From assembly GCA_021234535.1 (NCBI GenBank), contig CM037848.1:14091444-14155443 (forward strand): DNA of 64,000 bases, written 5' to 3'. This DNA is from Stichopus chloronotus (lineage: Eukaryota; Echinodermata; Holothuroidea; Aspidochirotida; Stichopodidae). Positions 37,509-50,229 of the stretch are shown here, one piece after another (position 1 is the stretch's first letter; each line of letters opens with the position of its first letter). The notes beneath the pieces are model-generated. The model had not been told where the DNA came from and did no database searches. It saw only the letters and a list, made by a program, of their open reading frames with translations. The position numbers were made by a program, and so were the translations under genes.

Positions 37509-40500
37509 GTGAGAGGCTGGTATTGATAGTTTGTCTAGAAAGTGCTGTGTGATTTAAAGTGTCAAGTTACAAAAAGGAGCGCCCATGGGGTAATGAAGAG
37601 GACATTGGCGGAAAGTGTCGATGAGCTATCTATGAACTGGAAATAAGTATTCCAAAGTGACAAAGCATCATATCTCATGTTTTTCATACATTGTAACTTC
37701 CTCAGCCTCTTGAGCTCGTTGCAGCCAACATGGAGATGAGGATAAATCTCACGCTGTCTGTGCAAATATCTTTGTCCCTTGAACTGTACCTAGTCTAGGC
37801 TACATAGTTTTGTATGGGTTACCTGAAAACAGTTAATACCGTAACTGTTGTTGTGGAGAGATCCAGTTGCCAAGTAACAATATCCTCAAATTTGCCAGAA
37901 GTCCTAAACTTTTAGCTCATTATAATTTCACAGCAAAGTTTGTTACGTACTTTCTACAAAGGGATCACTGTCCAATTTTACAGAGACACTGAGAGTCTCT
38001 TTGAGGAGGTGTTTTATCCTGGAAGGACTGATGGGAAAAGATGTTTAGATTTTTTTACCTGTCGGTATAAAAGAAGATAAATTACTCTGGTCTTTCTGAA
38101 CCTGCAGGGGTTCGAAAAGGACAGTGGTGAGCTGGACTACGAGAGGGTTGGCGACGTCTCCAAAGACCTCGTGAGCCTCTTATCTAGTAAGAGCCCTCAC
38201 TTTAAGGAGATCATCACCAGCAAAGAGTTCCAGCTCCATGAGGAGAAGAGTGAGGAAGTGCACAACTACGACGAGGAATTTGAAGAGGAAGACGTCGGTG
38301 AGAAGGCCATCATTGAGAAGAAGGAGACCAAGGAACAGAAGCAAGAGAAACCAAAGAAACTGGTGAGCATATTAAAAAATTCGTATGTTAGAGGTAAAGG
38401 GCACCCAATGGGAGCATCAATTTATAGAACCAACTGCTGGATTTTAGTGGCTCGGTTTGAGTCTTTGAACATTAAAGGTTTGTCAGAGATATGTGTGAAA
38501 CCTACAAACGATTGCTTCAAACATTTCAATCAATTCTCTCACCCCCTAAAATGGGTTGTTGAACATAGTGTCAATGCTTCTGATCAACTACGGTAAGTTG
38601 GTTGTGAGTTTCTTGTATAGTCATTCACATATTACAATAGGTCTAACCATGATATGCAGGATCTACTATGCAGGGTTGGAGGAATATCCTTCTTGACAAG
38701 ATTTTTTTTCTTTGTTTTCAAATTACTAGACTGTTGGGACAATGTTGTGATGTGAAGCCTGGATTACAAGATGAAACTGAATCGAGTGTGGGAGATCTCG
38801 TCAAAAAGCAGAAAAAGTGCACTTCCACTAACTTGGATGTGTAAAGTTGTTGGCTTTATATGTGTAGCAACTATCAAAACAAATAGCACGAAAATGAAAC
38901 TGAAACAGGAAAATTATAAAAGGAAGCACTCACAAGAAACCCCCCCCCCCCTCCTCTAAGGTGGTTCTGGGTTGGGCTCTCTCCAGGAACTAACAGATAG
39001 AAAGTGAGCCGGAACATAGTTACACTGGGAGCCATCTGCTGAACAAACCTCTTATCGACAACATACCTAACCACAATGCATGTGATATGTCACTTGCTTA
39101 GTTTATGTTTAATTGCCATCCTTTCTATCACTCTTGTGAAGCTGAGTGCAAAATTAAATTACAAAGACCCTTTCACACTAGGCAAGATACAATGTGATGA
39201 AAAAGTCAAAGCATGTTGCTACTTAAATCTTTTCACATTGGACAAGATACAGTGTGATACAACCCAACAATATGCAATAAAATGTAGTTGAAAAAACGTT
39301 TAAACTTTTATCGCTTATCACAGTGATATTTTTCTTGTGTTCAATCCTTCTGCTCTGTTAAAATCATCTGTTTAACAGGATATTGAAAAAATCTTTGAGT
39401 GATAAAAAAAAAGTTGCTTGTGTAGTGTGAAAGCAGAAATATTGCTGTGTGACCTTTTTATGGTATCGCATCGCGCATAGTGTAAAAAGACTTTACACCT
39501 ATCAACGAATGTCTGTAATATCCTGGTTCCTTTCAGACCCGGAAGACCAAGAAGAAAGAAGAAACCAACAAGCAGATGCAGCCAACTCTGAACTGGAAGA
39601 CAGAGCAGATGAACAAAGAAAACAAGAAGAAGGAAATTAAAGAGGAAAAGAAATATTCCAGGCAAGCAAGGTAAGAGGAAAATCTAAGCATTCACTGAAG
39701 TGAGGAGATTATGTTACATCTGAGAAAAATCAGAGATAAATTCAAAGCTGTCTTCAAAAGTTGTTTTATGGACAATGAAAGGGACCTTTAGGTGTTTGCA
39801 GTTGATTCATGATTTTTTTGTTGATATTTATGCTGTAGAATGATAATTCTCTTTGTTTTATTTAAAGGTTAGAATGTCTGGTGCCAATGTCAATGTCAGA
39901 ATATTCATTTAGCACGTACAGACCTTGAGAAAGACAGTTTTCAATGCTGATAGTTCACGTGCAATCACATCTTCACTGATCAGATGCACTTTTACCATTG
40001 CTGATAGGTAGCCATCAATCACCTCTTCACATTGATGTACTACTTTTATCATTACTAGTCGTTAGCCTGCAATCACACCTCTTTAATCAGACGTCCTCCG
40101 TTCATTGCTGATGTTTAGACTGCAATCACACCTTCACATTGATGTATACTACTTCTGCCATACCTCTGTATTTTACCATTCTAGACAACCACACAAGTAA
40201 GAAGCCTATGGCTTGTATGTTGCAACTTCATGTCGACTGACAATCAACCCAATAATTTCAGATCAAATGTGGCATCTTTTTTTGCAAGGTCAGTTCTGTT
40301 GGGAAAGTCTTTCATTGCTCTTGGACAAGAAACCCATCTTACTCTGACCTGGCTGGGGATTGAACCCTGAACCTCCCAACTGCTAAGCTCCACCCCTTCA
40401 AATGCCACCACCTTTGTCCATCTGGCCAGAGGAACTGATATCTGGCACTATTGTCTCACAGTTCAAGTCGTTTGTCCACAACTGCTTTCCATAAACATGA

Positions 40501-43500
40501 ATTTATCTTTTCTTGTCTCTCCTAGTGAAAGAAAGACCAAGACTCCAGCTTATGAAGAGGACATGTCGGACAGCTCATCAGAGAGCGAGGAAGAGGAAGA
40601 ATCGACGGACAGGAGGCAGGAGCAGAACTCGGATCTCCCGTCAGAATACTGGCAAATTCAAAAATTGGTCAAATATCTCAAGGTGGGCAAATATAGTTGT
40701 GTAAATATCATATGATTATCTTGATGAATCATACACAAGATGAATCAAATTTATATGACATGCACCGAATCTGTTATTTGAACGAGCGACATTCCGTCAG
40801 GACTGCTTGACCTAGTACAAAGAATGTCCACACCAGCAAGTGGGAGGCTTTCAGTTTAAATCCCGGTTGAGTCCAATAACCATTTCACTTTTTCCAGTTT
40901 CTGCAACTTCATGACATGTATCTGCACATCAACAATAGCCCCATGACCTTGTTCCCTTCTTGTTTTCTTTTGAACTGGGGGTTCATGGTACCCCAGAAAA
41001 ACATTGGCTGTGTGTAAAAGGGCCAGCAGTGTTTGCTTGATGTTAGAACATGTGAAGATATTATTTACTTTACCAAAGATAACTACAGTCTGAAGTGTAC
41101 TCAGTGACTTCTTGTAATGGGCAGAGAGGGGAAAAGAAATCTGGAACAACTTTGACTAAAAAGGGACCATACTTGAAAGAGAAGGGTGATCGTAGTCGAT
41201 ATGGTTAACTGTCACTCCAGAGACAACCAGGGTGTGGCATGGCACCCCAGTCAAACTGTTTTTCAAACCGGAAATGAGACTGAAAAGAAAACCGGCAAAG
41301 AAAGCTAAACACAAACAGTATGAATACATGGAAGTGAAAGTTTGGGTGTAGTGACTGCCAGACCCATCGTCAAAGGTGGTACATCTAAGCTGGGTGTATT
41401 AGAATAAGAGGCACAGGTTATGCAGCATGAATATAGGTCACAGAAATTTTGCCCTCTTTATCGAAATGATCCCCCACCCCTCCCATTTCTTTTTTAACTG
41501 TTCTTTTTTCTCTGAACTTGTTCATTTTGTGGCTATGATTTATTTCTTTTCAAATTGTCTGTCATGTGTGAGGAGCTTAATGTCATACATTCATGATCAC
41601 AGTGACATGACATCTTATGTGATCTGTATCAACAGGGGGGCAACCAGACAGCTACTGTGATCGCCCTCTGTGCGATGAGAGACTTCAACCTCGGACAAGA
41701 GACATGTCAGCTGGCCATTAGAGACGTTGGTGGTCTGGAAGTCCTCATCAACTTGTTAGAAACAGATGAGATCAAGTGCAAGGTTTGCAGTACTTTACCA
41801 TCTATGTAACTACTCCTTTGCTGTATTAGTTATTGCAGTGTTTGAAGTAATCATTCATTTCATTCACAGAGGACAATAAGACAATTGGCTTGTCCATGAG
41901 TGCACTCATATTATGGAGGAGTTGACTGTTAAGTCGCAAAAGTCATTATGAACATCTTTCATCAAACTTTTCATGGGAAGGGTTCTAGCTAGAGGATTCT
42001 GAGTGGCAGCTGTAGTGCTTTGTCAGTGTAGTTTGATAATAGAAGAAACTGGAATAGCAAATTCTACATTTTTCCTTACTTTTGAGCAAAATTTTTCAAA
42101 GTATTTTCATGAATTTTTATTCATTTCCCATGACATTTTAAGTTTGTGCAGGCTAGTAATCTCGCAATTTGCTCTTCATACCACAGAACAAATTCAAACA
42201 AGTCACTCATAGTTTTGTGTAAATTATTACAGTATAAGGACAGTCTTGTGTCCGTGCTGGCTGTAGCTTGCTGTTCCCGACTAGTGTGGCTAGAACTCTG
42301 CTCACAGTTAACTGATTTTGCTTTCCCTTCTCTTAGAGAACACAAGACTGTTCTTATATTATAATAATGTACACCAAACCATGAGTGACTTGTTTTAATT
42401 TTGTTCTGTGGCACTAAATTAATTTTTCATTTAATATTTTGTTATCTGGTAGGTAAGGAATTCCCTTCTCTCAGTCATGTTTTGTTTCATTTATCAAAGA
42501 AATCTTCCAAGTATCCACAGTATGGGATATTGTTGAGTAAAAGAATAGATAATCACCTTTATGTTTACTTATCAAACTGCCCTAAGTTTTGGATCAGGTT
42601 TAGATCCATCCTCAAAGAGTCATTCAGGAACTGCAGTAATTTATCCCGTGTTGCATCACAATTTGCTATGCATGCTATAGGATTTTCAGTTAGTTTACAC
42701 TTAAGAAGACAAAAATAAATCAAAATTGCTATGCAAACTTTGAAGACTTGGTTATCCCCTGGTATTTCCACAATCACTCAGATACTGTGCACACTACCAT
42801 ATCATTTATTAATTTCTTCAGTGGCTTTGTCTGTAATGTGACCTCTTTTTACGGTAGAAACACACAGACCTTCATTTTGTGATACCCAAGTTAATACACT
42901 CTCGCCTATATCTCAAAGATGTTTGTGTATTCAGCTTCCCAATGGATCAAGGGAATATCATGTCAATGGCTGGCTTGATTCTGCGCTTATATGGCAGACC
43001 GTTTTTGTAGACAAATTTTTCTCAATTGATTTGTCAAATTAACCGTCTTGGAGGTAAAGGTGCAACGTTCACATCCGTCACATAATTGACACAATATCAG
43101 CTCGCAGACAGAACAGATACGATTCTCAGGACTGAGTTTCCACTTTTTTGGATTTGAAATTAAACGTTTTTTGTCGTTAGCACATTTCTCGAAGGGAAGT
43201 TGTTGGCACATCAGGAAATTCTGGACCAATTAATTACTCTCCAAACGATCGTGTTTGCATGATCTGATGCACTTTGTTTGCGGCGTACTCAGAGAGCTGT
43301 GTTTTAGCGGACATTGCTAACTGAATTATGATGTTTATTTTTTCCTTGAAAATGAGGTAAATAGTAAAACTAATCCAGTCGGTAAATGTTTAGGACAATA
43401 TTTATCCTTAGATCCAGCACATAGTGCAGAAACATTAACATGAAAACTTAACTGGTTGCAATGTAAAACAACATTACTGAAAGGCATAGTTTACTGATGT

Positions 43501-46500
43501 TTGAAGGTGTTCTTAAATGGAAGTGAAGAATTTTCCACTGCACGCATTTCGAACCCCATGACAATATCTTGTTCCTAACTTAAGATATTGCTGTTCAAAG
43601 AAAGACTTCTCTAGTACAAGAAAGATTTCCAGTCGCCTCAAGATTACCAAAATGCTATAAAGAGTGGAAAATTATTGCAAGAAATCTTTGTCTTTCTCTG
43701 GGATCGAAGCACTCTTTTAACCTTGAAATTTTATGCAAGTGAAAGTGTAGATTGAGTATATTGTAGATTTACCTTAAAATATTGTGGAAATTGAGTTCAC
43801 ATCTCTTAAACTATTGTAATGTTTCTTGCATGACAGTCAAGATGATAAAGAAATACAAAGGATGTTGCTGTGATTGTGCCTGGACGACATCACAAATTCC
43901 CTATTACACAATGTACCATTTTGAAGTTAATATTTCTTTAAAAATTCACATTTTCTGAACCAAACATGCTATTTTAGATATGTTTTTTATCAATAACGAT
44001 ATAGAGTACTGTATTGCTAATTTTTATGAAACCTCAATTGACTTCAGTGGCCAGTCCCTTTTACTTGTCACTACTTTCCAATGAAATTCATTCGTAGTTA
44101 GAATTATATTATATTTAAAACAATTCTCAAATCTCAAAAAAAATTTGATGGTTTTCTGTGATTCTATCTCAAAAAAAGTTTATGGTATTCTGTGATTTGT
44201 TAAAAACAGTCACATTCATTCCACACTATTTCCAACAACGTGATGCATATCATTATTCATATTCCAGAAAAATCCTCCTCCCCCATCCTCCATTCCCAGT
44301 TGAGGGATACACATTTTCCTGGACAAATGATCCGGTCCAGAACATATCAGGTTAATGAGAATATTTTCTTGACCAAGCTACGATAGTTGCAAGAAAGTGA
44401 CTGAATGAAGCAGTCAGTACTTACACAGAAAGTCTTAGGTCACCATAACAATGGAGGATCACATTAGCTCTGGAACTTACTTTTTATCTAGTGAATCAAA
44501 GTATCCCCCCACATGAAACAAGCAGAGATTAAATCAACATTCAAAAACTTTTTCATGGAAACCTGATTTTGCCTTGTCATTTGCATAGTTGTCAATAACC
44601 TCATGTTTGTCTCATCCTGTCTTTCCTTTGGATTAGATCGGAGCCCTGAAAATTCTGAAAGAGATCTCCCACAATACCCAAATCCGCAGAGCCATCGCAG
44701 ACCTGGGAGGCCTTCAGACCATGGTGGACATCCTCAAGTCACCAAACAAAGAACTCAAGTGTCTGTCAGCCGAGACCATCGCCCACGTTGCAAAGTTCCG
44801 CAGAGCCAGGAGGACCGTGAGGCAACACAAAGGCATCAGAAAATTAGTACATCATTAAAACTTCCTTCATTTCCTTTTCATGTATCGTACTATCCATTTC
44901 CTTTGCGTATGTTTCTGTAGGCAACTCTTGTCAATAATGTAATCTACCTTCTTGGGAATAAGAATTCAGCTGACGTGGAAAACCAACACTGTATGTCAGA
45001 AAGGCCTGGACTTTTGCATTATACGCTTTATTTTGTGAATCCAGGCTTTCAGTTTGCACTGGTACAGATAAAGTGAGGATTGTGTTCTCTGCAGGAATAA
45101 ATTTATGCATAAAAAATAATCAAGAAAGAGAAAGCATAGGTTTGTTATGGATCACTGACCTTCTTGGTGCTCTAGCTAGCTGTCCCTTTAAATAGTGGTT
45201 AAGTTGATCCGTTGTTTTAGCAGAAGAAAATGTCGAACTGAAGGATTTACCCATCAATTTTGCACTTAGGTGGCACTGTTAGACTGCGCCCCCCTGGGGT
45301 CAGTACCTATGACAGCGGAAGTGGAGAAAGATATAGAAGTGGCTCGTTGCGGTGCCCTGGCCCTCTGGAGCTGCAGCAAGAGCACGAAGAATAAGCTAGC
45401 CATCAGAAAAGCAGGAGGCATCCCTCTATTAGCAAGACTTTTGAAGTCTCCACACGAGGACATGTTGATACCGGTGGTGGGAACTCTTCAGGAATGTGCA
45501 TCAGAGGTAAGCTGGAGGATGGACACATGGATCCACTAATGTACTACTGTGGCGGGAAGCATGGGGGGTGGGGAGATTGGTAAAACTTGAAGGGACTATT
45601 GAAGAGGTAGGGAAAGAAAACATCAGCTGGTAGTATGGAATGTGATGGCAAAATATTTCACTTTGTTGCCCACAGGGACATGCAAACTGATAAAAGTTTT
45701 GAATGTATGGGTATAGTACAAACTAGTATTCCTAACATAATGCAAACACATACTTTTTGCATTTTTGTTTGACATTGGGACCATTTTAGCACACTGAGCA
45801 TTTTGGAGGTCACTTAAATGAATCCCTCAAGAGTTTGATCTTCTTATGTAGCAATTTGGACAATGTGGTGGCAGGTGTGTGTTGGTGAAATACTGTGTTT
45901 GTGGGTCTTTTGTGGTACCCAGACGTCAGACTTGTTACATGCATTTTACGCTGTAGGAAGTTTTTACTAACACGGTTAGCAGGTGATCAAAGTTTACATA
46001 TAAAAGATGTTAGTCGACGTTGATCAATACCAGACTGTGGGTGATCCTGCTACTCAGAGTAGCAGAGAAGAGAGCAGTGAGAGATTAACATTGTAACAGA
46101 GATTCTTGAGGTTTGAAAATAGCAGATGAACTCGTATAAACTGTTGCATGAACTTGTGTAACCTGCAAAATACAATATCCAATGAATTGTGAGATTTTCA
46201 AAATTGCACTCAATCAGGATTAATTTTGCCACGTGCGTGTACGCAGACAGACTGCTCCATGTTAAGGTGACATTGTCCTATGTTGTCACTCCCCACAGCA
46301 CAGCTACCGGCTGGCCATCAGGACGGAGGGGATGATAGAGGACCTGGTGAAGAATCTCAACAGCGAAAACCAAGAGTTGCAGATGCATTGCGCCAGTGCC
46401 ATATTCAAGTGCGCCCAGGAGAAGGAGACCCGGGACCTGGTCCGGATGTACGGCGGTCTGGACCCTCTCGTGTCACTTCTCAACAGTTCAGACAACAAGG

Positions 46501-49500
46501 AGCTACTGGCGGCTGCCACGGGAGCCATTTGGAAGTGTGCCATGAGTCCAGAGAATGTGACCCGCTTCCAGGAACTGAAGGCCATCGAGCTGTTGGTGGC
46601 ATTACTGAATGACCAGCCTGAGGAGGTGAGTTCAATATCATTGGTAGACTGAAGTTCAAGCTTCTTTTTTGTATATAATAGAGTCTGTTTTGATAGCACA
46701 TTCCCCGTAAATTTAAGCTAATCCACATTTCCCCCTACATCCTTTTCATACAGAAGTGCGTTAATTTGAACTACCCCCTCTATTTCATGGGAAGCTTTGA
46801 CCATGCTGATGAAATGAAATACACTTCTTGTATGAACCTCTGATAGCACATGGTGAAATTTTATGGGTTGTAAAATGTCTATCCTGCCCTTCTGTCTCAA
46901 AGGTTTTGGTCAATGTGGTAGGAGCCCTGGGTGAGTGTGCGGCACAGGAACCCACAAACCGTATGTCCATCAGGAAGGCTGGCGGTATCCCTCCGTTGGT
47001 GAACCTGCTGACAGGTACCAACCAGTCACTTCTAGTCAACGTCACCAAGGCGGTTGGCGCATGCGCCACAGAACCTGACAATATGGGGTAAGCTGGGGTA
47101 GTGATGTCGAGTAGGTTCTATCCTCTCGTCACTCTGTTTTGGTTATTTTGTGTTCTTTTGTCATTCAATTTTGAATCGTAACTCTTGATCATCTTTCATT
47201 TTTTCTTATAAACTGGTTTCCTGTGATGTGAAAGTAGACTCTGATAGACCCAGTAGATTCAGATTACCGGATTGTGATTAGAATGCTGGAATAACCTTTT
47301 CCAAAAGCCATGTGCACTCCCTCTTGTTTTCACAAAAAAAAAGAAAAAATATTTAGCTGTGGGCACAACCATAGTTATTCAGTGTGTGATGCTAAATCAC
47401 CTGAGCTGAATCAAATGCAACCATGGAGCACAATCCTTGATGTTGCAAGAATATACCCACTAGTCCATAAACCTTCCTTCTTTGAGAGGTCTTCCTCTTT
47501 TACCCTCTTCTGCCCCCTTCCCTTTTCCCCCTTGTGTTTCAATAGCCATCAAGGTCACAATCATTTTTATCCCTGTCAGCATCATTGATCGATTGGATGG
47601 TGTTCGTCTCCTGTGGTCCCTCCTGAAGAACCAAAATCCAGAGGTGCAAGCCAGTGCAGCGTGGGCGATCTGTCCTTGTATAGAGAATGCAAAGGTAAGA
47701 GGTTTCATCCATCCTGCCTACAAAGATATGAGATTAAATATGGATTCCATATCTTAGAGTATCTATGCATGACTGATTCCCTAGCCCTTTTTAGAATCCA
47801 TCGAGCAGAGAAGTAGATACATATATATGCCATCATTGTTTAAAGAGTATCAGTCTCTCCTACAGAAGGACATGTAGGACTGCAAACCAGCACTGACTGA
47901 AGACTCAAATTGGAATGAGATGTGATAAAAAAAAAATGAGACCTAGCGTTGATTTGAACTTTTGATGTCAACTTTGCTACATCAAGCTATGTTTGGAATT
48001 TCTTCTCATCTAATCCGTGCACTGTTACCCTGGTAAAAGCATCCTTTTATCGGGCAACCCAAACTCAGTGTGCAGCTTCTTGAGACCTTGCTGCTTATGG
48101 TAACAGCGATTCATGTTTTGAAGAACCAATATGGTGAAGGCATATCAATTCCTCCTCAAAAGTAATGCATGCATCTTGCGATGATCTCACAAGGAAAGTG
48201 CCAAATCAGTATTTTGCTCACTTCTTTCCCAAGGATGCCGGAGAAATGGTGAGATCTTTTGTTGGCGGTCTAGAACTGATCGTCAGCTTGCTTAAGTCTG
48301 AAGACAAAGAGGTCCTCTCCAGTGTCTGTGCAGCCATCGCGAACATCGCCAAAGATGAAGAGAACCTGGCCGTGATCACTGACCATGGTGTGGTACCCAT
48401 GCTGGCGAAACTGGCCTCCACTGTGAGTGAAAACTTTGATGACATACATGACCAGGGCTAAAATGAATACCTCTTTAGAAAAATTTCTACTTTATCATCA
48501 AACTTTGTGTTTTGATTACTTCCTTAAATGAATGTAACCTGAGTAACCAATTTTGACCTTTGGGTGTTAACCAGTGTTGTTGTCAAGTCCTGCCAGGCAG
48601 AGACTGGCCCTGAACAGAGGCTCGTAATACTATGAGTAAGGAGGCCTCGGGGTTTTGAGGCTGCTTGAGGCCTAAGAATTCAACACAGAGGTTGGTCTCG
48701 ACTACAACCCTGGTAATTAATCTTCCATTTCTGGGTTGTTGACCATGACAGTTAGTCTTATCTCAGGCAGTGTATACCATTTTAAGATGAAAATTGGAAA
48801 TTCTGCCAGGAAATGTGACCTAAGTGCTGTGTTATCTGACCTTTATTGAACAGGGGACCACTTCCTCTCATGTGCACATTGTTCAACACCGTGCCCCAAT
48901 CTTCCGTAGCATTATGTACAGTTGAGACGAATAGCTGACCAGAACAAAGGTGCTGACCGTTGTTAGCTTCTTAATTTTTTCCCTCCATAAATTTTTCTCC
49001 TTTGAAGACTGATGACAAACTGAGGCGACACCTCGCCGATGCCATCGCCAGGTGCTGCATGTGGGGCAACAACCGCATCGCCTTTGGCGACCACGGAGCA
49101 GTGGCACCACTTGTCAAGTACCTCAGATCCCCAGACAGGGAGGTGCACACTGCCACTGCAGAGGCACTCTTCCAACTTTCTAGGGACCCCAACAACTGCA
49201 TCACCATGCATGAGAGCGGAGTCGTCGCTGTAAGTACAAATTATTGAATCCTATCGGAAGAGATTCGCTGATAAGCAATAACGATTCTATCGTAGCTGAA
49301 TTTGTTGGGTATAAAAATGTTTAAAGTGATCATTCAGAACTTGTCAGCCATCTCTACCGTCTTTGTAAGACACTGATACGAATCTGTAATCACTAAAGCA
49401 AGGCAGCTGTTTTCCAATTGTCGAGTCAAATACCTGAAGATGCCCCTCAGCAGCCTGAACAGAATGAAATGAATTGTTTCCTGCCCACAGACTAGAAGAG

Positions 49501-50148
49501 GGTCAATGGAATGGGAAATGGGAGTGCGATGATATTAATAAACTCAAACTTATTGCATTATCAGTCGTAAATAAATATGTCATGGTGGCTGAAAAGCTCG
49601 TCGTTTAACAGCGATGATCTGGTGTTGCTCGAAAGACTTCCTTTCAACTGGTGTTTCCTCCCCCTCCGTTGTTGAGTGTAGGTTGAGAAGGTGTAAATGA
49701 TCCTCCTTTGAGGGAGGGCTTCCTGTCTCTCCCTCTGAAAAGGTTTGCTAGACTCATGTGGTTGCCAAATACGTTGCTCGTGTTTGTTTCTTTAAAGATC
49801 TACTTTTCATTTGTCCTCAGTTATTGTACATTGGAGCACGGGGAAGTTTCCTCATATTTGACCCACAAGGAGTACAAAATGGCTTTCAGCTCTAACACAC
49901 CACTGTTTCTTTTTACTCTAATTGCATATTTACACCTGCCCACCCATACACATCTGAACAGATCAAGTAGATTATCTATAAATACCTGAAAGGTGACCGC
50001 TTGTTTTGTTTCTTTCCCGTCCATCCATTCACAGCCATTGGTGGAGATGGTGGGATCGGACGACCCGGCCCTCCAGGAAGCCTCTGCAGGCTGCATTGGA
50101 AGCATCAGACGACTGGCATTAGCCAATGAGAAGGCTCAGAGCAAATGA
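34793..50148 (+). CDS. ODAD2: Outer dynein arm docking complex subunit 2 (ARMC4), complete gene
   Basis: Sixteen coding exons: 34793-35019, 35213-35385, 36223-36427, 37265-37508, 38108-38362, 39537-39670, 40526-40682, 41636-41782, 44637-44846, 45270-45506, 46299-46625, 46903-47087, 47580-47694, 48234-48422, 49008-49229, 50035-50148. They sum to 3,141 bases (1,046 residues plus stop), with GT-AG at every junction and no in-frame stop. Human ODAD2 is about 1,044 residues, and blocks such as [22 protein letters not shown] and [13 protein letters not shown] match my knowledge of that family. The protein anchors outer dynein arms to axonemal doublet microtubules and is needed for ciliary beating; human mutations cause primary ciliary dyskinesia. 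The start opens [14 protein letters not shown], aligning with the human N-terminus. Intron 8 is longest (2.85 kb). The donor of intron 9 (TTA|GTACAT) is weak. Orthology is very secure; any 5' noncoding exon is unseen. Confidence 0.97.
36511..36890 (+). repeat. ~150-165 bp tandem repeat with AGGTCA arrays (ODAD2 intron 3)
   Basis: Two full units and a partial third share the order AAGARYAGTAACCATGA, CATACTGAGTAGATG(A/G)TCC, GAGGTCAC(C/T)AGAGGTCAAAA, and GTGAAAACCTTGTAAACA with ATATTTCAAGAA. Unit 1 carries AGGTCA at 36595, 36602, 36612 and 36622; unit 2 at 36747, 36757 and 36767. I recall similar AGGTCAAAGGTCATTTGAGG repeats in echinoderm genomes, but cannot check this here. Confidence 0.8.
38108..40682 (+). 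CDS. ODAD2: ODAD2 exons 5-7: charged linker (residues 284-465)
   Basis: Exons 38108-38362, 39537-39670 and 40526-40682. This is the least conserved part: Glu/Lys-rich, probably disordered or coiled ([29 protein letters not shown]). It includes two conserved anchors, PTLNWKT in exon 6 and the acidic-serine stretch [15 protein letters not shown] in exon 7. It ends in [13 protein letters not shown], which leads into the armadillo array. Confidence 0.93.
40349..40393 (-). repeat. tRNA-like SINE remnant, copy 1 (ODAD2 intron 6)
   Basis: The minus strand reads TTAGCAGTTGGGAGGTTCAG then GGTTCAATCCCC, a B-box-like end. A related segment lies in + orientation at 40838-40880, in intron 7 just beyond exon 7. 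Both are too short and degenerate for a tRNA gene. Confidence 0.35.
40838..40880 (+). repeat. tRNA-like SINE remnant, copy 2 (ODAD2 intron 7)
   Basis: CAGCAAGTGGGAGGCTTTCA followed by GTTTAAATCCCGG parallels copy 1 in order and spacing, in opposite orientation. The pair flanks exon 7. Confidence 0.35.
41636..50148 (+). CDS. ODAD2: ODAD2 exons 8-16: armadillo-repeat array (residues 466-1046)
   Basis: About 13 armadillo helix-3 motifs can be read in order: [133 protein letters not shown] and SGVVAPLVEMVG. Most exon ends fall between helices; introns 8-11 and 13-15 are phase 0. The array forms a superhelical binding surface typical of docking proteins. The C-terminus [15 protein letters not shown] aligns with the human end. 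Confidence 0.95.
41783..44636. other. ODAD2 intron 8, no nested gene seen
   Basis: The longest intron, 2.85 kb and AT-rich. I checked both strands for nested exons. A minus-strand frame at 42987-43229 has a Cys-rich stretch ([19 protein letters not shown]) loosely like a THAP-type zinc finger, but the key spacing fails. A short tandem duplication lies at 44132-44198. Confidence 0.5.
44132..44198. repeat. Tandem duplication, two ~35-bp units
   Basis: TCTCAAAAAAA, then (A/G)TTT, ATGGT, (T/A)TTCTGTGATT is repeated twice head to tail with a few substitutions, within ODAD2 intron 8. Confidence 0.75.
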
Positions 50149-50223
50149 AGAGAAAGAGATTGGAGTTAGTGGGGAAGGGAGATTTGCATTTTTGTGCATT
50201 ACATTTCAGAATGTAAATATATC

Positions 50224-50229
50224 ATTAAA
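50224..50229 (+). terminator. Candidate ODAD2 poly(A) signal (ATTAAA)
   Basis: ATTAAA lies 76 bases after the ODAD2 stop and is followed by TTTATTTAAGTATTGTTTTC and a long T-run, suitable as a downstream element. I saw no AATAAA nearer. A short 3' untranslated region is implied. Confidence 0.45.

Noticed and set aside
38363..38596. Read-through extension of ODAD2 exon 5
   Set aside because: The frame stays open past the donor at 38363 but loses similarity to ODAD2. The next conserved block (PTLNWKT) is in frame only through the exon at 39537.
42987..43229. THAP-like zinc-finger fragment on the minus strand in ODAD2 intron 8
   Set aside because: [11 protein letters not shown] resembles part of a THAP domain, but the following Cys/His spacing does not fit and the N-terminal C-x-C part is not seen. 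At best a heavily decayed relic.
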